In this document: piece by piece, positions 41,791 to 56,064 of the stretch
Position numbering within the stretch: position 1 is the first letter of the stretch
How the letters are laid out: each line of letters starts with the position of its first letter
Origin: Arenicola marina
Taxonomy: Eukaryota > Annelida > Polychaeta > Arenicolidae
Assembly (NCBI GenBank): GCA_964019135.1
Contig: CAXHSH010001423.1
Location: forward strand, 62,001-126,000
DNA length: 64,000 nt
Reading direction: 5' to 3'
Position numbers and translations under genes: made by a program
Notes under the pieces: generated by a model
The model's database searches: none
Told to the model about the DNA's origin: nothing
What the model saw: only the letters and a program-made list of their open reading frames with translations

Positions 41791-43767
41791 ATGGCACCAC
41801 CGGTCCCAATGCCAACCGCAGGGCCTGTGGCACCGCCGGTCCCAATGCCAACCGGAGGGGCTGTGGCACCGCCTGTCCCAATGCCAACCGTAGGGCCTGT
41901 GGCACCGCTGGTCACAATGCCAACCACAGGGCCTGTGGCATCGGCGGTCCCAATGCCAACCGCAGGGACTGTGGCACCGCCGGTCCGAATGCCAACCGCA
42001 GGGCCTGTGGCACCGCCGATAGCAATTCCAAACGCAGGGCCTGTGACACCGCCGGTCCCAATGTCAACCGCAGGGCCTGTGGCATCGCCGGTCCCAATGC
42101 CAACCGCAGGGCCTGTGACACCGCCGGTCCCAATGCCAACCGCAGGGCCTGTGGCATCGCCGGTCCCAAAGCCAACTGCAGGGCCTGTGGCACCGCCTGT
42201 CCCAACACCAACCGCCGGGTCTGTGGCATCGCCGGTCCCAATGCCAAACGCAGGGACTGTGGCACCGCCGATCCCAATGCCAACCGCAGGGCCTGTGGCA
42301 CCGCCGGTCCCAATGCCAACGTCAGGGCCTGTGGCACCGCCGGTCCGAATGCCAACCACAAGGCCTGTGGCACCGCCGGTCCCAATTCTAAACACAGGGC
42401 CTGTGACACCGCCGGTCCCAATGCCAACCGCAGGGCTTGTGGCATCGCCGGTCCCAAAGCCAACCGCAGGGCCTGTGGCACCGCCGGTCCCAATGCCAAC
42501 CGCAGGGCCTGTGGCACCGCCTGTCCCAATGCCAACCGCAGGGTCTGTGGCATCGCCGGTCCCAATGCGAACCGCACGGACTGTGGCACCGCCGGTCCCA
42601 ATGCCAACCGCAGGGCATGTTACATCGCCGGTCCCAATGCCAACCGCAGGGCCTGTGGCCCCGCCGGTCCCAATGCCAAACGCAGGGCCTGTGGCACCGC
42701 CGGTCCCAATGCCAACCGCAGGGCATGTGCCATCGTCGGTCCCAATGGCAAATGCAAGGACTGTGGCACCGCCGGTCCCAATACCAACCGCAGGGCGTGT
42801 GGCATCGGCGTTCCCAATGCCAACCGCAGGGACTGTAGCTCCGCCGGTCCCAATGCCAACCGTAGGGGCCTATGGCACCACCGGTCCCAATGCCAACCGC
42901 AGGGCCTGTGGCACCGCCGGTCCCAATGCCAACCGGAGGGGCTGTGGCACCGCCTGTCCCAATGCCAACCGTAGGGCCTGTGGCACCGCTGGTCCCAATG
43001 CCATCCACAGGGCCTGTGGCATCGGCGGTCCCAATGCCAACCGCAGGGACTGTGGCACCGCCGGTCCGAATGCCAACCGCAGGGCCTGTGGCCCCGCCGG
43101 TAGCAATTCCAACCGCAGGGCCTGTGGCACCGCCTGCCCAATGCCAACCGCAGGAACTGTGGCACCGCCGGCCCCAATGCCAACCGCAGGGCCTGTGGCA
43201 CCGCCGGTCCCAATGCCAACCGCAGGGCCTGTGGCATCGGCGGTCCCAATGCCAACCGCAGGGCCTGTCGCATCGCCGGTCCCAATGCCAACCGCAGCGC
43301 CTGTGACACCACCGGTCCCAATGCCAACCGCAGGGCTTGTGGCATCGCCGGCCCCAAAGCCAACCGCAGGGCCTGTGGCACCGCCTGTCCCAATGCCAAC
43401 CGCAGGGCCTGCGGCCCCGCCGGTCCCAATGCAAATCACAGGGCCTGTCGCACCGCCTGTCCGAATGCCAACCGCAGGGACTGTGGCACCGCCGGTCCCA
43501 ATGCCAACCCCAGGGCCTGTGGCACCGCTGGTCCCAATGCCAACCGCAGGGTGTGTGGCATCGGCGTTCCCAATGCCAACCGCAGGGATTGTGGCACCGC
43601 CGGTCCCAATGCCAACCGTAGGGGCCTGTGGCACCACCGGTCCCAATGCCAACCGCAGGGCCTGTGGCACCGCCGGTCCCAATGCCAACCGGAGGGGCTG
43701 TGGCACCGCCTGTCCCAATGCCAACCGTAGGGCCTGTGTCACCGCTGGTCCCAATGCCAACCACAGG

Positions 43768-46700
43768 GCCTATGGCAGCGCCGGTCCCAATGCCAACAGC
43801 AGGGACTGTGGCACCGCCGGCCCCAATGCCAACCGCAGGGCCTGTGGCACCGCCGGTCCCAATGCCAACCGCAGGGCCTGTGGCATCGGCGGTCCCAATG
43901 CCAACCGCAGGGCCTGTCGCAACGCCGGTCCGAATGCCAACCACAAGGCCTGTGGCACCGCCGGTCCCAATTCCAACCACAGGGCCTGTGACACCGCCGG
44001 TCCCAATGCCAACCGCAGGGCCTGTGGCATCGCCGGTCCCAATGTCAACCGCAGGGCCTGTGACACCACCGGTCCCAATGCCAACCGCAGGGCTTGTGGC
44101 ATCGCCGGCCCCAAAGCCAACCGCAGGGCCTGTGGCACCGCCTGTCCCAATGCCAACCGCAGGGCCTGCGGCCCCGCCGGTCCCAATGCAAATCACAGGG
44201 CCTGTCGCACCGCCTGTCCGAATGCCAACCGCAGGGACTGTGGCACCGCCGGTCCCAATGCCAACCCCAGGGCCTGTGGCACCGCTGGTCCCAATGCCAA
44301 CCGCAGGGTGTGTGGCATCGGCGTTCCCAATGCCAACCGCAGGGATTGTGGCACCGCCGGTCCCAATGCCAACCGTAGGGGCCTGTGGCACCACCGGTCC
44401 CAATGCCAACCGCAGGGCCTGTGGCACCGCCGGTCCCAATGCCAACCGGAGGGGCTGTGGCACCGCCTGTCCCAATGCCAACCGTAGGGCCTGTGGCACC
44501 GCTGGTCCCAATGCCAACCACAGGGCCTGTGGCATCGTCGGTCCCAATGCCAACCGCAGGGACTGTGCCACCGCCGGTCCGAATGCCAACCGCAGGGTCT
44601 GTGGCACCGCCGGTCCCAATGCCAACCGGAGGGGCTGTGGCACCGCCTGTCCCAATGCCAACCGCAGGGCCTGTTGCACCGCTGGTCCCAATGCCAACCA
44701 CAGGGCCTGTGGCATCGGCGGTCCCAATGCCAGCCGCAGGGACTGTGGCACCGCCGGTCCGAATGCCAACCGCAGGGCCTGTGGCACCGCCGCTCCCAAT
44801 GCCAACCGCAGGGCCTGTGGCACCGCCGCTCCCAATGCCAACCGCAGGGCCTGTGGCATCGGCGGTCCCAATGCCAACCACAGGGCCTGTCGCACCGCCT
44901 GTCCTAATGCCAACCGCAGGGACTGTGGTACCGCCGGTCCCAATACCAACCGCCGGGCCTGTGGCATCGCCGGTCCCAACGCCAACCGCAGGGCCTGTGG
45001 CACCGCCTGTCCGAATGCCAACCGCAGGGACTGTGGCACCGCCGGTCCCAATGCCAACCGCAGGGCTTGTGTCACCGCTGGTCCCAATGCCAACCGCAGG
45101 GCGTGTGACATCGGCGTTCCCAATGCCAACCGCAGGGAATGTGGCACCGCCGGTCCCAGTGCCAACCGTAGGGGCCTATGGCACCACCGGTCCCAATGCC
45201 AACCGCAGGGCCTGTGGCACCGCCGGTCCCAATGCCAACCAGAGGGGCTGTGGCACCGCCTGTCCCAATGCCAACCGTAGGGCCTGTTGCACCGCTGGTC
45301 CCAATGCCAACCACAGGGCCTGTGGCATCGTCGGTCCCAATGCCAGCCGCAGGGACTGTGGCACCGCCGGTCCGAATGCCAACCGCAGGGCCTGTGGCAC
45401 CGCCGGTAGCAATTCCAACCGCAGGGCCTGTGACACCTCCGGTCCCAATGCCAACCGCAGGGCCTGTGGCATCGCCGGTCCCAATGCCAACCGCAGGGCC
45501 TGTGACACCGCCGGTCCCAATGCCAACCGCAGGGCCTGTGACACCGCCGGTCCCAATGCCAACCCCAGGGCCTGTGGCACCGCCTGTCCCAACGCCAACC
45601 GCCGGGTCTGTGGCATCGCCGGTCCCAATGCCAACCGCAGGGCCTGTGGCTGGCCGGTCCCAATGCCAACCGCAGGGCCTGTGGCACCGCCTGTCCAAAT
45701 GCCAATCGCAGGGACTGTGGTGCCGTTGGTCCCAATGCCAACCGCAGGGCCTGTGGCACCGCTGGTCCCAATGCCAACCGCAGGGCCTGTGGCACCGCCG
45801 GTCCCAATGCCAACCGGAGGGGCTGTGGCACCGCTGTCCCAATGCCAACCGTAGGGCCTGTGGCACCGCTGGTCCCAATGCCAACCACAGGGCCTGTGGC
45901 ATCGGCGGTCCCAATGCCAACCGCAGGGACTGGGGCACCGCCGGTCCGAATGCCAACCGCAGGGCCTGTAACACCGCCGGTAGCAATTCCAACCGCAGGG
46001 CCTGTGACACCGCCGGTCCCTATGCCAACCGCAGGGCCTGTGGCATCGCCGGTCCCAATGCCAACCGCAGGGCTTGTGGCATCGCCGGTCCCAATGCCAA
46101 CCGCTGGGCCTGTGACACCGCCGGGCCGAATGTCAACCGCAGGGACTGTGGTACCGCCGGTCCCAATACCAACCGCAGGGCCTGTGGCATCGCCGGTCCC
46201 AATACCAACCGGAGGGCCTGTGGCATCGCCGGTCCCAATGCCAACCGCAGTGCCTGTGGCACCACCTGTCCAAATGCCAACCGCAGGGACTGTGGCATCG
46301 CCGGTCCCAATGCCAACCGCTGGGCCTGTGGCATCGCCGGTCCCAATGCCAACCGCAGTGCCTGTGGCACCGCCTGTCCAAATGCCAACCGCAGGGACTG
46401 TGGTACCGCCGGTCCCAATGCCAACCGCAGGGCCTGTGGCACCGCCGGTCAGAAGGCCAACCGCAGGGCCTGTGGCACCGCCGGTCCCAATGCCAACCGC
46501 AGGGCCTGTGGCATCGCCGATCCCAATGCCAACCACAGGGCCTGTCGCACCGCCTGTCCCAATGCCAACCGCAGGGACTGTGGTACCGCCGGTCCCAATA
46601 CCAACCGCAGGGCCTGTGGCATCGCCGGTCCCAACGCCAACCGCAGGGCCTGTGGCACCGCCTGTCCGAATGCCAACCGCAGGGACTGTGGCACCGCCGG

Positions 46701-48400
46701 TCCCAATGCCATCCGCAGGGCCTGTGGCACCGCTGGTCCCAATACCAACCGGAGGGCCTGTGGCATCGCCGGTCCCAATGCCAACCGCAGTGCCTGTGGC
46801 ACCACCTGTCCAAATGCCAACCGCAGGGACTGTGGCATCGCCGGTCCCAATGCCAACCGCTGGGCCTGTGGCATCGCCGGTCCCAATGCCAACCGCAGTG
46901 CCTGTGGCACAGCCTGTCCAAATGCCAACCGCAGGGGCTGTGGTACCGCCGGTCCCAATGCCAACCGCAGGGCCTGTGGCACCGCCGGTCAGAATGCCAA
47001 CCACAGGGCCTGTGGCACCGCCGGTCCCAATGCCAACCGCAGGGCCTGTGGCATCGCCGATCCCAATGCCAACCACAGGGCCTGTCGCATCGCCTGTCCC
47101 AATGCCAACCGCAGGGACTGTGGTACCGCCGGTCCCAATACCAACCGCAGGGCCTGTAACACCGCCGGTAGCAATTCCAACCGCAGGGCCTGTGGCACCG
47201 CCGGTCCCAATGCCAACCGCAGGGCCTGTGGCATCGCCGATCCCAATGCCAACCACAGGGCCTGTCGCATCGCCTGTCCCAATGCCAACCGCAGGGACTG
47301 TGGTACCGCCGGTCCCAATACCAACCGCAGGGCCTGTAACACCGCCGGTAGCAATTCCAACCGCAGGGCCTGTGACACCGCCGGTCCCTATGCCAACCGC
47401 AGGGCCTGTGGCATCGCCGGTCCCAATGCCAACCGCAGGGCTTGTGGCATCGCCGGTCCCAATGCCAACCCCAGGGCCTGTGGCACCGCCGGGCCGAATG
47501 TCAACCGCAGGGACTGTGGTACCGCCGGTCCCAATACCAACCGCAGGGCCTGTGGCACCGCCTGTCCGAATGCCAACCGCAGGGACTGTGGCACCGCCGG
47601 TCCCAATGCCAACCCCAGGGCCTGTGGCACCGCTGGTCCCAATGCCAACCGCAGGGCGTGTGGCATCGGCGTTCCCAATGCCAACCCCAGGGACTGTGGC
47701 ACCGCCGGTCCCAATGCCAACCGTAGGGGCCTGTGGCACCACCGGTCCCAATGCCAACCGCAGGGCCTGTGGCACCGCCGGTCCCAATGCCAACCGGAGG
47801 GGCTGTGGCACCGCCTGTCCCAATGCCAACCGTAGGGCCTGTGGCACCGCTGGTCCCAATGCCAACCACAGGGCCTGTGGCATCGTCGGTCCCAATGCCA
47901 ACCGCAGGGACTGTGGCACCCCCGGTCCGAATGCCAACCGCAGGGCCTGTGGCACCGCCGGTAGCAATTCCAACCGCAGGGCCTGTGACACCGCCGGTCC
48001 CAATGCCAACCGCAGGGCCTGTGGCATCGTCGGTCCCAATGCCAACCGAAAGGCCTGTGACACCGCCGATCCCAATGCCAACCGCAGGGCCTGTGGCATC
48101 GCCGGTCCCAAAGCCAACTGCAGGGACTTTGGCACCGCCGGTCCCAATGCTAACCGCAGGGCCTGTGGCACCGCCTGTCCCAATGCCAACCGTCGGGTCT
48201 GTGGCATCTCCGGTCTCAATACCAACCGCTGGGCCTGTGGCATCGCCGGCCCCAATGCCAACCGCAAGGCCTGTGGCATCGCCGATCCCAATGCCAATCG
48301 CATGGCCTGTTGCACCGCCGGTCCCAATGCCAGTCGCAGGGCCTGTGGCACCGTCTGTCCCAATGCCAACTGCAGGGCCTGTGGCAACGCCGGTCCCAAT
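43768..48400. repeat. 4.6-kb duplication, copy 1 (36-bp array)
   Basis: The variant order here recurs at about 49,493-54,161. The offset is 5,725 bp until about 45,530. It is then 5,761 bp, because copy 2 carries one extra 36-bp unit. Shared oddities include the short GGCTGGCCGG unit at 45,649 and 51,410, and the GCTGTCCC short unit at 45,833 and 51,594. Confidence 0.85.
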
Positions 48401-49492
48401 GCCAACCGCAGTGCCTGTGGCACCGCCTGTCCAAATGCCAATCGCAGGGACTGTGGTACCGCCGGTCCCAATGCCAACCGCAGGGCCTGTGGCACCGCCG
48501 GTCCCAATGCCAACCGCAGGGCCTGTGGCACCGCCGGTCCCAATGCCAACCGGAGGGGCTGTGGCACCGCTGTCCCAATGCCAACCGTAGGGCCTGTGGC
48601 ACCGCTGGTCCCAATGCCAACCACAGGGCCTGTGGCATCGGCGGTCCCAATGCCAACCGCAGGGACTGGGGCACCGCCGGTCCGAATGCCAACCGCAGGG
48701 CCTGTAACACCGCCGGTAGCAATTCCAACCGCAGGGCCTGTGACACCGCCGGTCCCTATGCCAACCGCAGGGCCTGTGGCATCGCCGGTCCCAATGCCAA
48801 CCGCAGGGCTTGTGGCATCGCCGGTCCCAATGCCAACCGCAGGGCCTGTGGCACCGCCGGGCCGAATGTCAACCGCAGGGACTGTGGTACCGCCGGTCCC
48901 AATACCAACCGCAGGGCCTGTGGCATCGCCGGTCCCAATGCCAAACGCAGGGCCTGTGGCCCCGCCGGTCCAAATGCCAAACGCAGGGCCTGTGGCACCG
49001 CCGGTCCCAATGCCAACCGCAGGGCATGTGCCATCGCCGGTCCCAATGGCAAATGCAAGGACTGTGGCACCGCCGGTCCCAATACCAACCGCAGGGCGTG
49101 TGGCATCGGCGTTCCCAATGCCAACCGCAGGGACTGTAGCTCCGCCGGTCCCAATGCCAACCGTAGGGGCCTATGGCACCACCGGTCCCAATGCCAACCG
49201 CTGGGCCTGTGGCACCGCCGGTCCCAATGCCAACCGGAGGGGCTGTGGCACCGCCGGTCCCAATGCCAACCGTAGGGCCTGTGGCACCGCTGGTCCCAAT
49301 GCCATCCACAGGGCCTGTGGCATCGGCGGTCCCAATGCCAACCGCAGGGACTGTGGCACCGCCGGTCCGAATGCCAACCGCAGGGCCTGTGGCCCCGCCG
49401 GTAGCAAATCCAACCGCAGGGCCTGTGGCACCGCCTGTCCCAATGCCAACCGCAGGGCCTGTGGCACCGCCTGTCCCAATGCCAACCGCTGG

Positions 49493-52400
49493 GTCTATGG
49501 CAGCGCCGGTCCCAATGCCAACAGCAGGGACTGTGGCACCGCCGGCCCCAATGCCAACCGCAGGGCCTGTGGCACCGCCGGTCCCAATGCCAACCGCAGG
49601 GCCTGTGGCATCGGCGGTCCCAATGCCAACCGCAGGGCCTGTCGCAACGCCGGTCCGAATGCCAACCACAAGGCCTGTGGCACCGCCGGTCCCAATTCCA
49701 ACCACAGGGCCTGTGACACCGCCGGTCCCAATGCCAACCGCAGGGCCTGTGGCATCGCCGGTCCCAATGTCAACCGCAGGGCCTGTGACACCACCGGTCC
49801 CAATGCCAACCGCAGGGCTTGTGGCATCGCCGGCCCCAAAGCCAACCGCAGGGCCTGTGGCACCGCCTGTCCCAATGCCAACCGCAGGGCCTGCGGCCCC
49901 GCCGGTCCCAATGCAAATCACAGGGCCTGTCGCACCGCCTGTCCGAATGCCAACCGCAGGGACTGTGGCACCGCCGGTCCCAATGCCAACCCCAGGGCCT
50001 GTGGCACCGCTGGTCCCAATGCCAACCGCAGGGTGTGTGGCATCGGCGTTCCCAATGCCAACCGCAGGGATTGTGGCACCGCCGGTCCCAATGCCAACCG
50101 TAGGGGCCTGTGGCACCACCGGTCCCAATGCCAACCGCAGGGCCTGTGGCACCGCCGGTCCCAATGCCAACCGGAGGGGCTGTGGCACCGCCTGTCCCAA
50201 TGCCAACCGTAGGGCCTGTGGCACCGCTGGTCCCAATGCCAACCACAGGGCCTGTGGCATCGTCGGTCCCAATGCCAACCGCAGGGACTGTGCCACCGCC
50301 GGTCCGAATGCCAACCGCAGGGTCTGTGGCACCGCCGGTCCCAATGCCAACCGGAGGGGCTGTGGCACCGCCTGTCCCAATGCCAACCGCAGGGCCTGTT
50401 GCACCGCTGGTCCCAATGCCAACCACAGGGCCTGTGGCATCGGCGGTCCCAATGCCAGCCGCAGGGACTGTGGCACCGCCGGTCCGAATGCCAACCGCAG
50501 GGCCTGTGGCACCGCCGCTCCCAATGCCAACCGCAGGGCCTGTGGCACCGCCGCTCCCAATGCCAACCGCAGGGCCTGTGGCATCGGCGGTCCCAATGCC
50601 AACCACAGGGCCTGTCGCACCGCCTGTCCTAATGCCAACCGCAGGGACTGTGGTACCGCCGGTCCCAATACCAACCGCCGGGCCTGTGGCATCGCCGGTC
50701 CCAACGCCAACCGCAGGGCCTGTGGCACCGCCTGTCCGAATGCCAACCGCAGGGACTGTGGCACCGCCGGTCCCAATGCCAACCGCAGGGCTTGTGTCAC
50801 CGCTGGTCCCAATGCCAACCGCAGGGCGTGTGACATCGGCGTTCCCAATGCCAACCGCAGGGAATGTGGCACCGCCGGTCCCAGTGCCAACCGTAGGGGC
50901 CTATGGCACCACCGGTCCCAATGCCAACCGCAGGGCCTGTGGCACCGCCGGTCCCAATGCCAACCAGAGGGGCTGTGGCACCGCCTGTCCCAATGCCAAC
51001 CGTAGGGCCTGTTGCACCGCTGGTCCCAATGCCAACCACAGGGCCTGTGGCATCGTCGGTCCCAATGCCAGCCGCAGGGACTGTGGCACCGCCGGTCCGA
51101 ATGCCAACCGCAGGGCCTGTGGCACCGCCGGTAGCAATTCCAACCGCAGGGCCTGTGACACCTCCGGTCCCAATGCCAACCGCAGGGCCTGTGGCATCGC
51201 CGGTCCCAATGCCAACCGCAGGGCCTGTGACACCGCCGGTCCCAATGCCAACCGCAGGGCCTGTGGCATCGCCGGTCCCAAAGCCAACTGCAGGGACTTT
51301 TTCACCGCCGGTCCCAATGCCAACCCCAGGGCCTGTGGCACCGCCTGTCCCAACGCCAACCGCCGGGTCTGTGGCATCGCCGGTCCCAATGCCAACCGCA
51401 GGGCCTGTGGCTGGCCGGTCCCAATGCCAACCGCAGGGCCTGTGGCACCGCCTGTCCAAATGCCAATCGCAGGGACTGTGGTGCCGTTGGTCCCAATGCC
51501 AACCGCAGGGCCTGTGGCACCGCTGGTCCCAATGCCAACCGCAGGGCCTGTGGCACCGCCGGTCCCAATGCCAACCGGAGGGGCTGTGGCACCGCTGTCC
51601 CAATGCCAACCGTAGGGCCTGTGGCACCGCTGGTCCCAATGCCAACCACAGGGCCTGTGGCATCGGCGGTCCCAATGCCAACCGCAGGGACTGGGGCACC
51701 GCCGGTCCGAATGCCAACCGCAGGGCCTGTAACACCGCCGGTAGCAATTCCAACCGCAGGGCCTGTGACACCGCCGGTCCCTATGCCAACCGCAGGGCCT
51801 GTGGCATCGCCGGTCCCAATGCCAACCGCAGGGCTTGTGGCATCGCCGGTCCCAATGCCAACCGCTGGGCCTGTGACACCGCCGGGCCGAATGTCAACCG
51901 CAGGGACTGTGGTACCGCCGGTCCCAATACCAACCGCAGGGCCTGTGGCATCGCCGGTCCCAATACCAACCGGAGGGCCTGTGGCATCGCCGGTCCCAAT
52001 GCCAACCGCAGTGCCTGTGGCACCACCTGTCCAAATGCCAACCGCAGGGACTGTGGCATCGCCGGTCCCAATGCCAACCGCTGGGCCTGTGGCATCGCCG
52101 GTCCCAATGCCAACCGCAGTGCCTGTGGCACCGCCTGTCCAAATGCCAACCGCAGGGACTGTGGTACCGCCGGTCCCAATGCCAACCGCAGGGCCTGTGG
52201 CACCGCCGGTCAGAAGGCCAACCGCAGGGCCTGTGGCACCGCCGGTCCCAATGCCAACCGCAGGGCCTGTGGCATCGCCGATCCCAATGCCAACCACAGG
52301 GCCTGTCGCACCGCCTGTCCCAATGCCAACCGCAGGGACTGTGGTACCGCCGGTCCCAATACCAACCGCAGGGCCTGTGGCATCGCCGGTCCCAACGCCA

Positions 52401-54161
52401 ACCGCAGGGCCTGTGGCACCGCCTGTCCGAATGCCAACCGCAGGGACTGTGGCACCGCCGGTCCCAATGCCATCCGCAGGGCCTGTGGCACCGCTGGTCC
52501 CAATACCAACCGGAGGGCCTGTGGCATCGCCGGTCCCAATGCCAACCGCAGTGCCTGTGGCACCACCTGTCCAAATGCCAACCGCAGGGACTGTGGCATC
52601 GCCGGTCCCAATGCCAACCGCTGGGCCTGTGGCATCGCCGGTCCCAATGCCAACCGCAGTGCCTGTGGCACAGCCTGTCCAAATGCCAACCGCAGGGGCT
52701 GTGGTACCGCCGGTCCCAATGCCAACCGCAGGGCCTGTGGCACCGCCGGTCAGAATGCCAACCACAGGGCCTGTGGCACCGCCGGTCCCAATGCCAACCG
52801 CAGGGCCTGTGGCATCGCCGATCCCAATGCCAACCACAGGGCCTGTCGCATCGCCTGTCCCAATGCCAACCGCAGGGACTGTGGTACCGCCGGTCCCAAT
52901 ACCAACCGCAGGGCCTGTAACACCGCCGGTAGCAATTCCAACCGCAGGGCCTGTGGCACCGCCGGTCCCAATGCCAACCGCAGGGCCTGTGGCATCGCCG
53001 ATCCCAATGCCAACCACAGGGCCTGTCGCATCGCCTGTCCCAATGCCAACCGCAGGGACTGTGGTACCGCCGGTCCCAATACCAACCGCAGGGCCTGTAA
53101 CACCGCCGGTAGCAATTCCAACCGCAGGGCCTGTGACACCGCCGGTCCCTATGCCAACCGCAGGGCCTGTGGCATCGCCGGTCCCAATGCCAACCGCAGG
53201 GCTTGTGGCATCGCCGGTCCCAATGCCAACCCCAGGGCCTGTGGCACCGCCGGGCCGAATGTCAACCGCAGGGACTGTGGTACCGCCGGTCCCAATACCA
53301 ACCGCAGGGCCTGTGGCACCGCCTGTCCGAATGCCAACCGCAGGGACTGTGGCACCGCCGGTCCCAATGCCAACCCCAGGGCCTGTGGCACCGCTGGTCC
53401 CAATGCCAACCGCAGGGCGTGTGGCATCGGCGTTCCCAATGCCAACCCCAGGGACTGTGGCACCGCCGGTCCCAATGCCAACCGTAGGGGCCTGTGGCAC
53501 CACCGGTCCCAATGCCAACCGCAGGGCCTGTGGCACCGCCGGTCCCAATGCCAACCGGAGGGGCTGTGGCACCGCCTGTCCCAATGCCAACCGTAGGGCC
53601 TGTGGCACCGCTGGTCCCAATGCCAACCACAGGGCCTGTGGCATCGTCGGTCCCAATGCCAACCGCAGGGACTGTGGCACCCCCGGTCCGAATGCCAACC
53701 GCAGGGCCTGTGGCACCGCCGGTAGCAATTCCAACCGCAGGGCCTGTGACACCGCCGGTCCCAATGCCAACCGCAGGGCCTGTGGCATCGTCGGTCCCAA
53801 TGCCAACCGAAAGGCCTGTGACACCGCCGATCCCAATGCCAACCGCAGGGCCTGTGGCATCGCCGGTCCCAAAGCCAACTGCAGGGACTTTGGCACCGCC
53901 GGTCCCAATGCTAACCGCAGGGCCTGTGGCACCGCCTGTCCCAATGCCAACCGTCGGGTCTGTGGCATCTCCGGTCTCAATACCAACCGCTGGGCCTGTG
54001 GCATCGCCGGCCCCAATGCCAACCGCAAGGCCTGTGGCATCGCCGATCCCAATGCCAATCGCATGGCCTGTTGCACCGCCGGTCCCAATGCCAGTCGCAG
54101 GGCCTGTGGCACCGTCTGTCCCAATGCCAACTGCAGGGCCTGTGGCAACGCCGGTCCCAAT
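49493..54161. repeat. 4.6-kb duplication, copy 2 (36-bp array)
   Basis: This is the second copy of 43,768-48,400, with one 36-bp unit more near 51,270, in the part containing GACTTTTTCACC. It ends where copy 1 continues with GCCAACCGCAGTGCC and copy 2 with GCCAAACGCAGGGCC. Confidence 0.85.
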
Positions 54162-56064
54162 GCCAAACGCAGGGCCTGTGGCACCACCGGTCCCATACCA
54201 ACCGCAGGGTCTGTGGCATCGCCGGTCGCAATGCCAACCGCAGTGCCTGTGGCACCGCCTGTCCAAATGCCAACCGCAGGGACTGTGGCACCGCCGGTCC
54301 AAATGCCAACCGCAGGGCCTGTGGCACCGCCTGTCCCAATGCCAACCGCAGGGCCTGTGGCACCGCCGCTCCCAATGCCAACCACAGGGCCTGTGGCATC
54401 GCCGGTCCCAATGCCAACCACAGGGCCAGTCGCACCGCCCGTCCTAATGCCAACCGCAGGGACTGTGGTACCGCCGGTCCCAATACCAACCGCAGGGCCT
54501 GTGGCATCGCCGGTCCCAACGCCAACCGCAGGGCCTTTGGCACCGCCTGTCCGAATGCCAACCGCAGGGACTGTGGCACCGCCGGTCCCAATGCCAACCG
54601 CAGGGCCTGTGGCACCGCTGGTCCCAATACTAACCAAAGAGCGTGTGGCATCGGCGTTCCCAATGCCAACCGCAGGGACTGTGGCACCGCCGGTCCCAAT
54701 GCCAACGGTAGGGGCCTATGGCACCACCGGTCCCAATGCCAACCGCAGGGCCTGTGGCACCGCCGGTCCCAATGCCAACCGGAGGGGCTGTGGCACCGCC
54801 TGTCCCAATGCCAACCGTAGGGCCTGTGGCACCGCTGGTCCCAATGCCAACCACAGGGCCTGTGGCATCGGCGGTCCCAATGCCAACCGCAGGGACTGTG
54901 GCACCGCCGGTCCGAATGCCAACCGCAGGGCCTGTGGCACCGCCGGTAGCAATTCCAACCGCAGGGCCTGTGACACCGCCGGTCCCAATGTCAACCGCAG
55001 GGCCTGTGGCATCGCCGGTCCCAATGCCAACCGCAGGGCCTGTGACACCGCCGGTCCCAATGCCAACCGCAGGGCCTGTGGCATCGCCGGTCCCAAAGCC
55101 AACTGCAGGGCCTGTGGCACCGCCTGTCCCAACACCAACCGCCGGGTCTGTGGCATCGCCGGTCCCAATGCCAAACGCAGGGACTGTGGCACCGCCGATC
55201 CCAATGCCAACCGCAGGGCCTGTGGCACCGCCGGTCCCAATGCCAACGTCAGGGCCTGTGGCACCGCCGGTCCGAATGCCAACCACAAGGCCTGTGGCAC
55301 CGCCGGTCCCAATTCTAAACACAGGGCCTGTGACACCGCCGGTCCCAATGCCAACCGCAGGGCTTGTGGCATCGCCGGTCCCAAAGCCAACCGCAGGGCC
55401 TGTGGCACCGCCGGTCCCAATGCCAACCGCAGGGCCTGTGGCACCGCCTGTCCCAATGCCAACCGCAGGGTCTGTGGCATCGCCGGTCCCAATGCGAACC
55501 GCACGGACTGTGGCACCGCCGGTCCCAATGCCAACCGCAGGGCATGTTACATCGCCGGTCCCAATGCCAACCGCAGGGCCTGTGGCCCCGCCGGTCCCAA
55601 TGCCAAACGCAGGGCCTGTGGCACCGCCGGTCCCAATGCCAACCGCAGGGCATGTGCCATCGCCGGTCCCAATGGCAAATGCAAGGACTGTGGCACCGCC
55701 GGTCCCAATACCAACCGCAGGGCGTGTGGCATCGGCGTTCCCAATGCCAACCGCAGGGACTGTAGCTCCGCCGGTCCCAATGCCAACCGTAGGGGCCTAT
55801 GGCACCACCGGTCCCAATGCCAACCGCAGGGCCTGTGGCACCGCCGGTCCCAATGCCAACCGGAGGGGCTGTGGCACCGCCTGTCCCAATGCCAACCGTA
55901 GGGCCTGTGGCACCGCTGGTCCCAATGCCATCCACAGGGCCTGTGGCATCGGCGGTCCCAATGCCAACCGCAGGGACTGTGGCACCGCCGGTCCGAATGC
56001 CAACCGCAGGGCCTGTGGCCCCGCCGGTAGCAATTCCAACCGCAGGGCCTGTGGCACCGCCTGC
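53494..56064. repeat. 2.6-kb duplication of 40,567-43,137
   Basis: The unit order from 53,494 to about 56,064 follows that from 40,567 to about 43,137 at a constant offset of 12,927 bp. It includes the first part of the 1,224-bp repeat and the unit with GGACTGTAGCTCC (42,830 and 55,757). Both copies end at the short unit GCCTGCCCAATGCC. Confidence 0.8.

Noticed and set aside
36534-42974. Open frame of 2,146 codons (plus) and similar frames of 500-2,078 codons on both strands in 35.5-64 kb
   Set aside because: All six frames of the 36-bp unit are stop-free, frames overlap on both strands, and the translations are pure 12-residue repeats ended by indel units. The array also lies between exons of a conserved gene.
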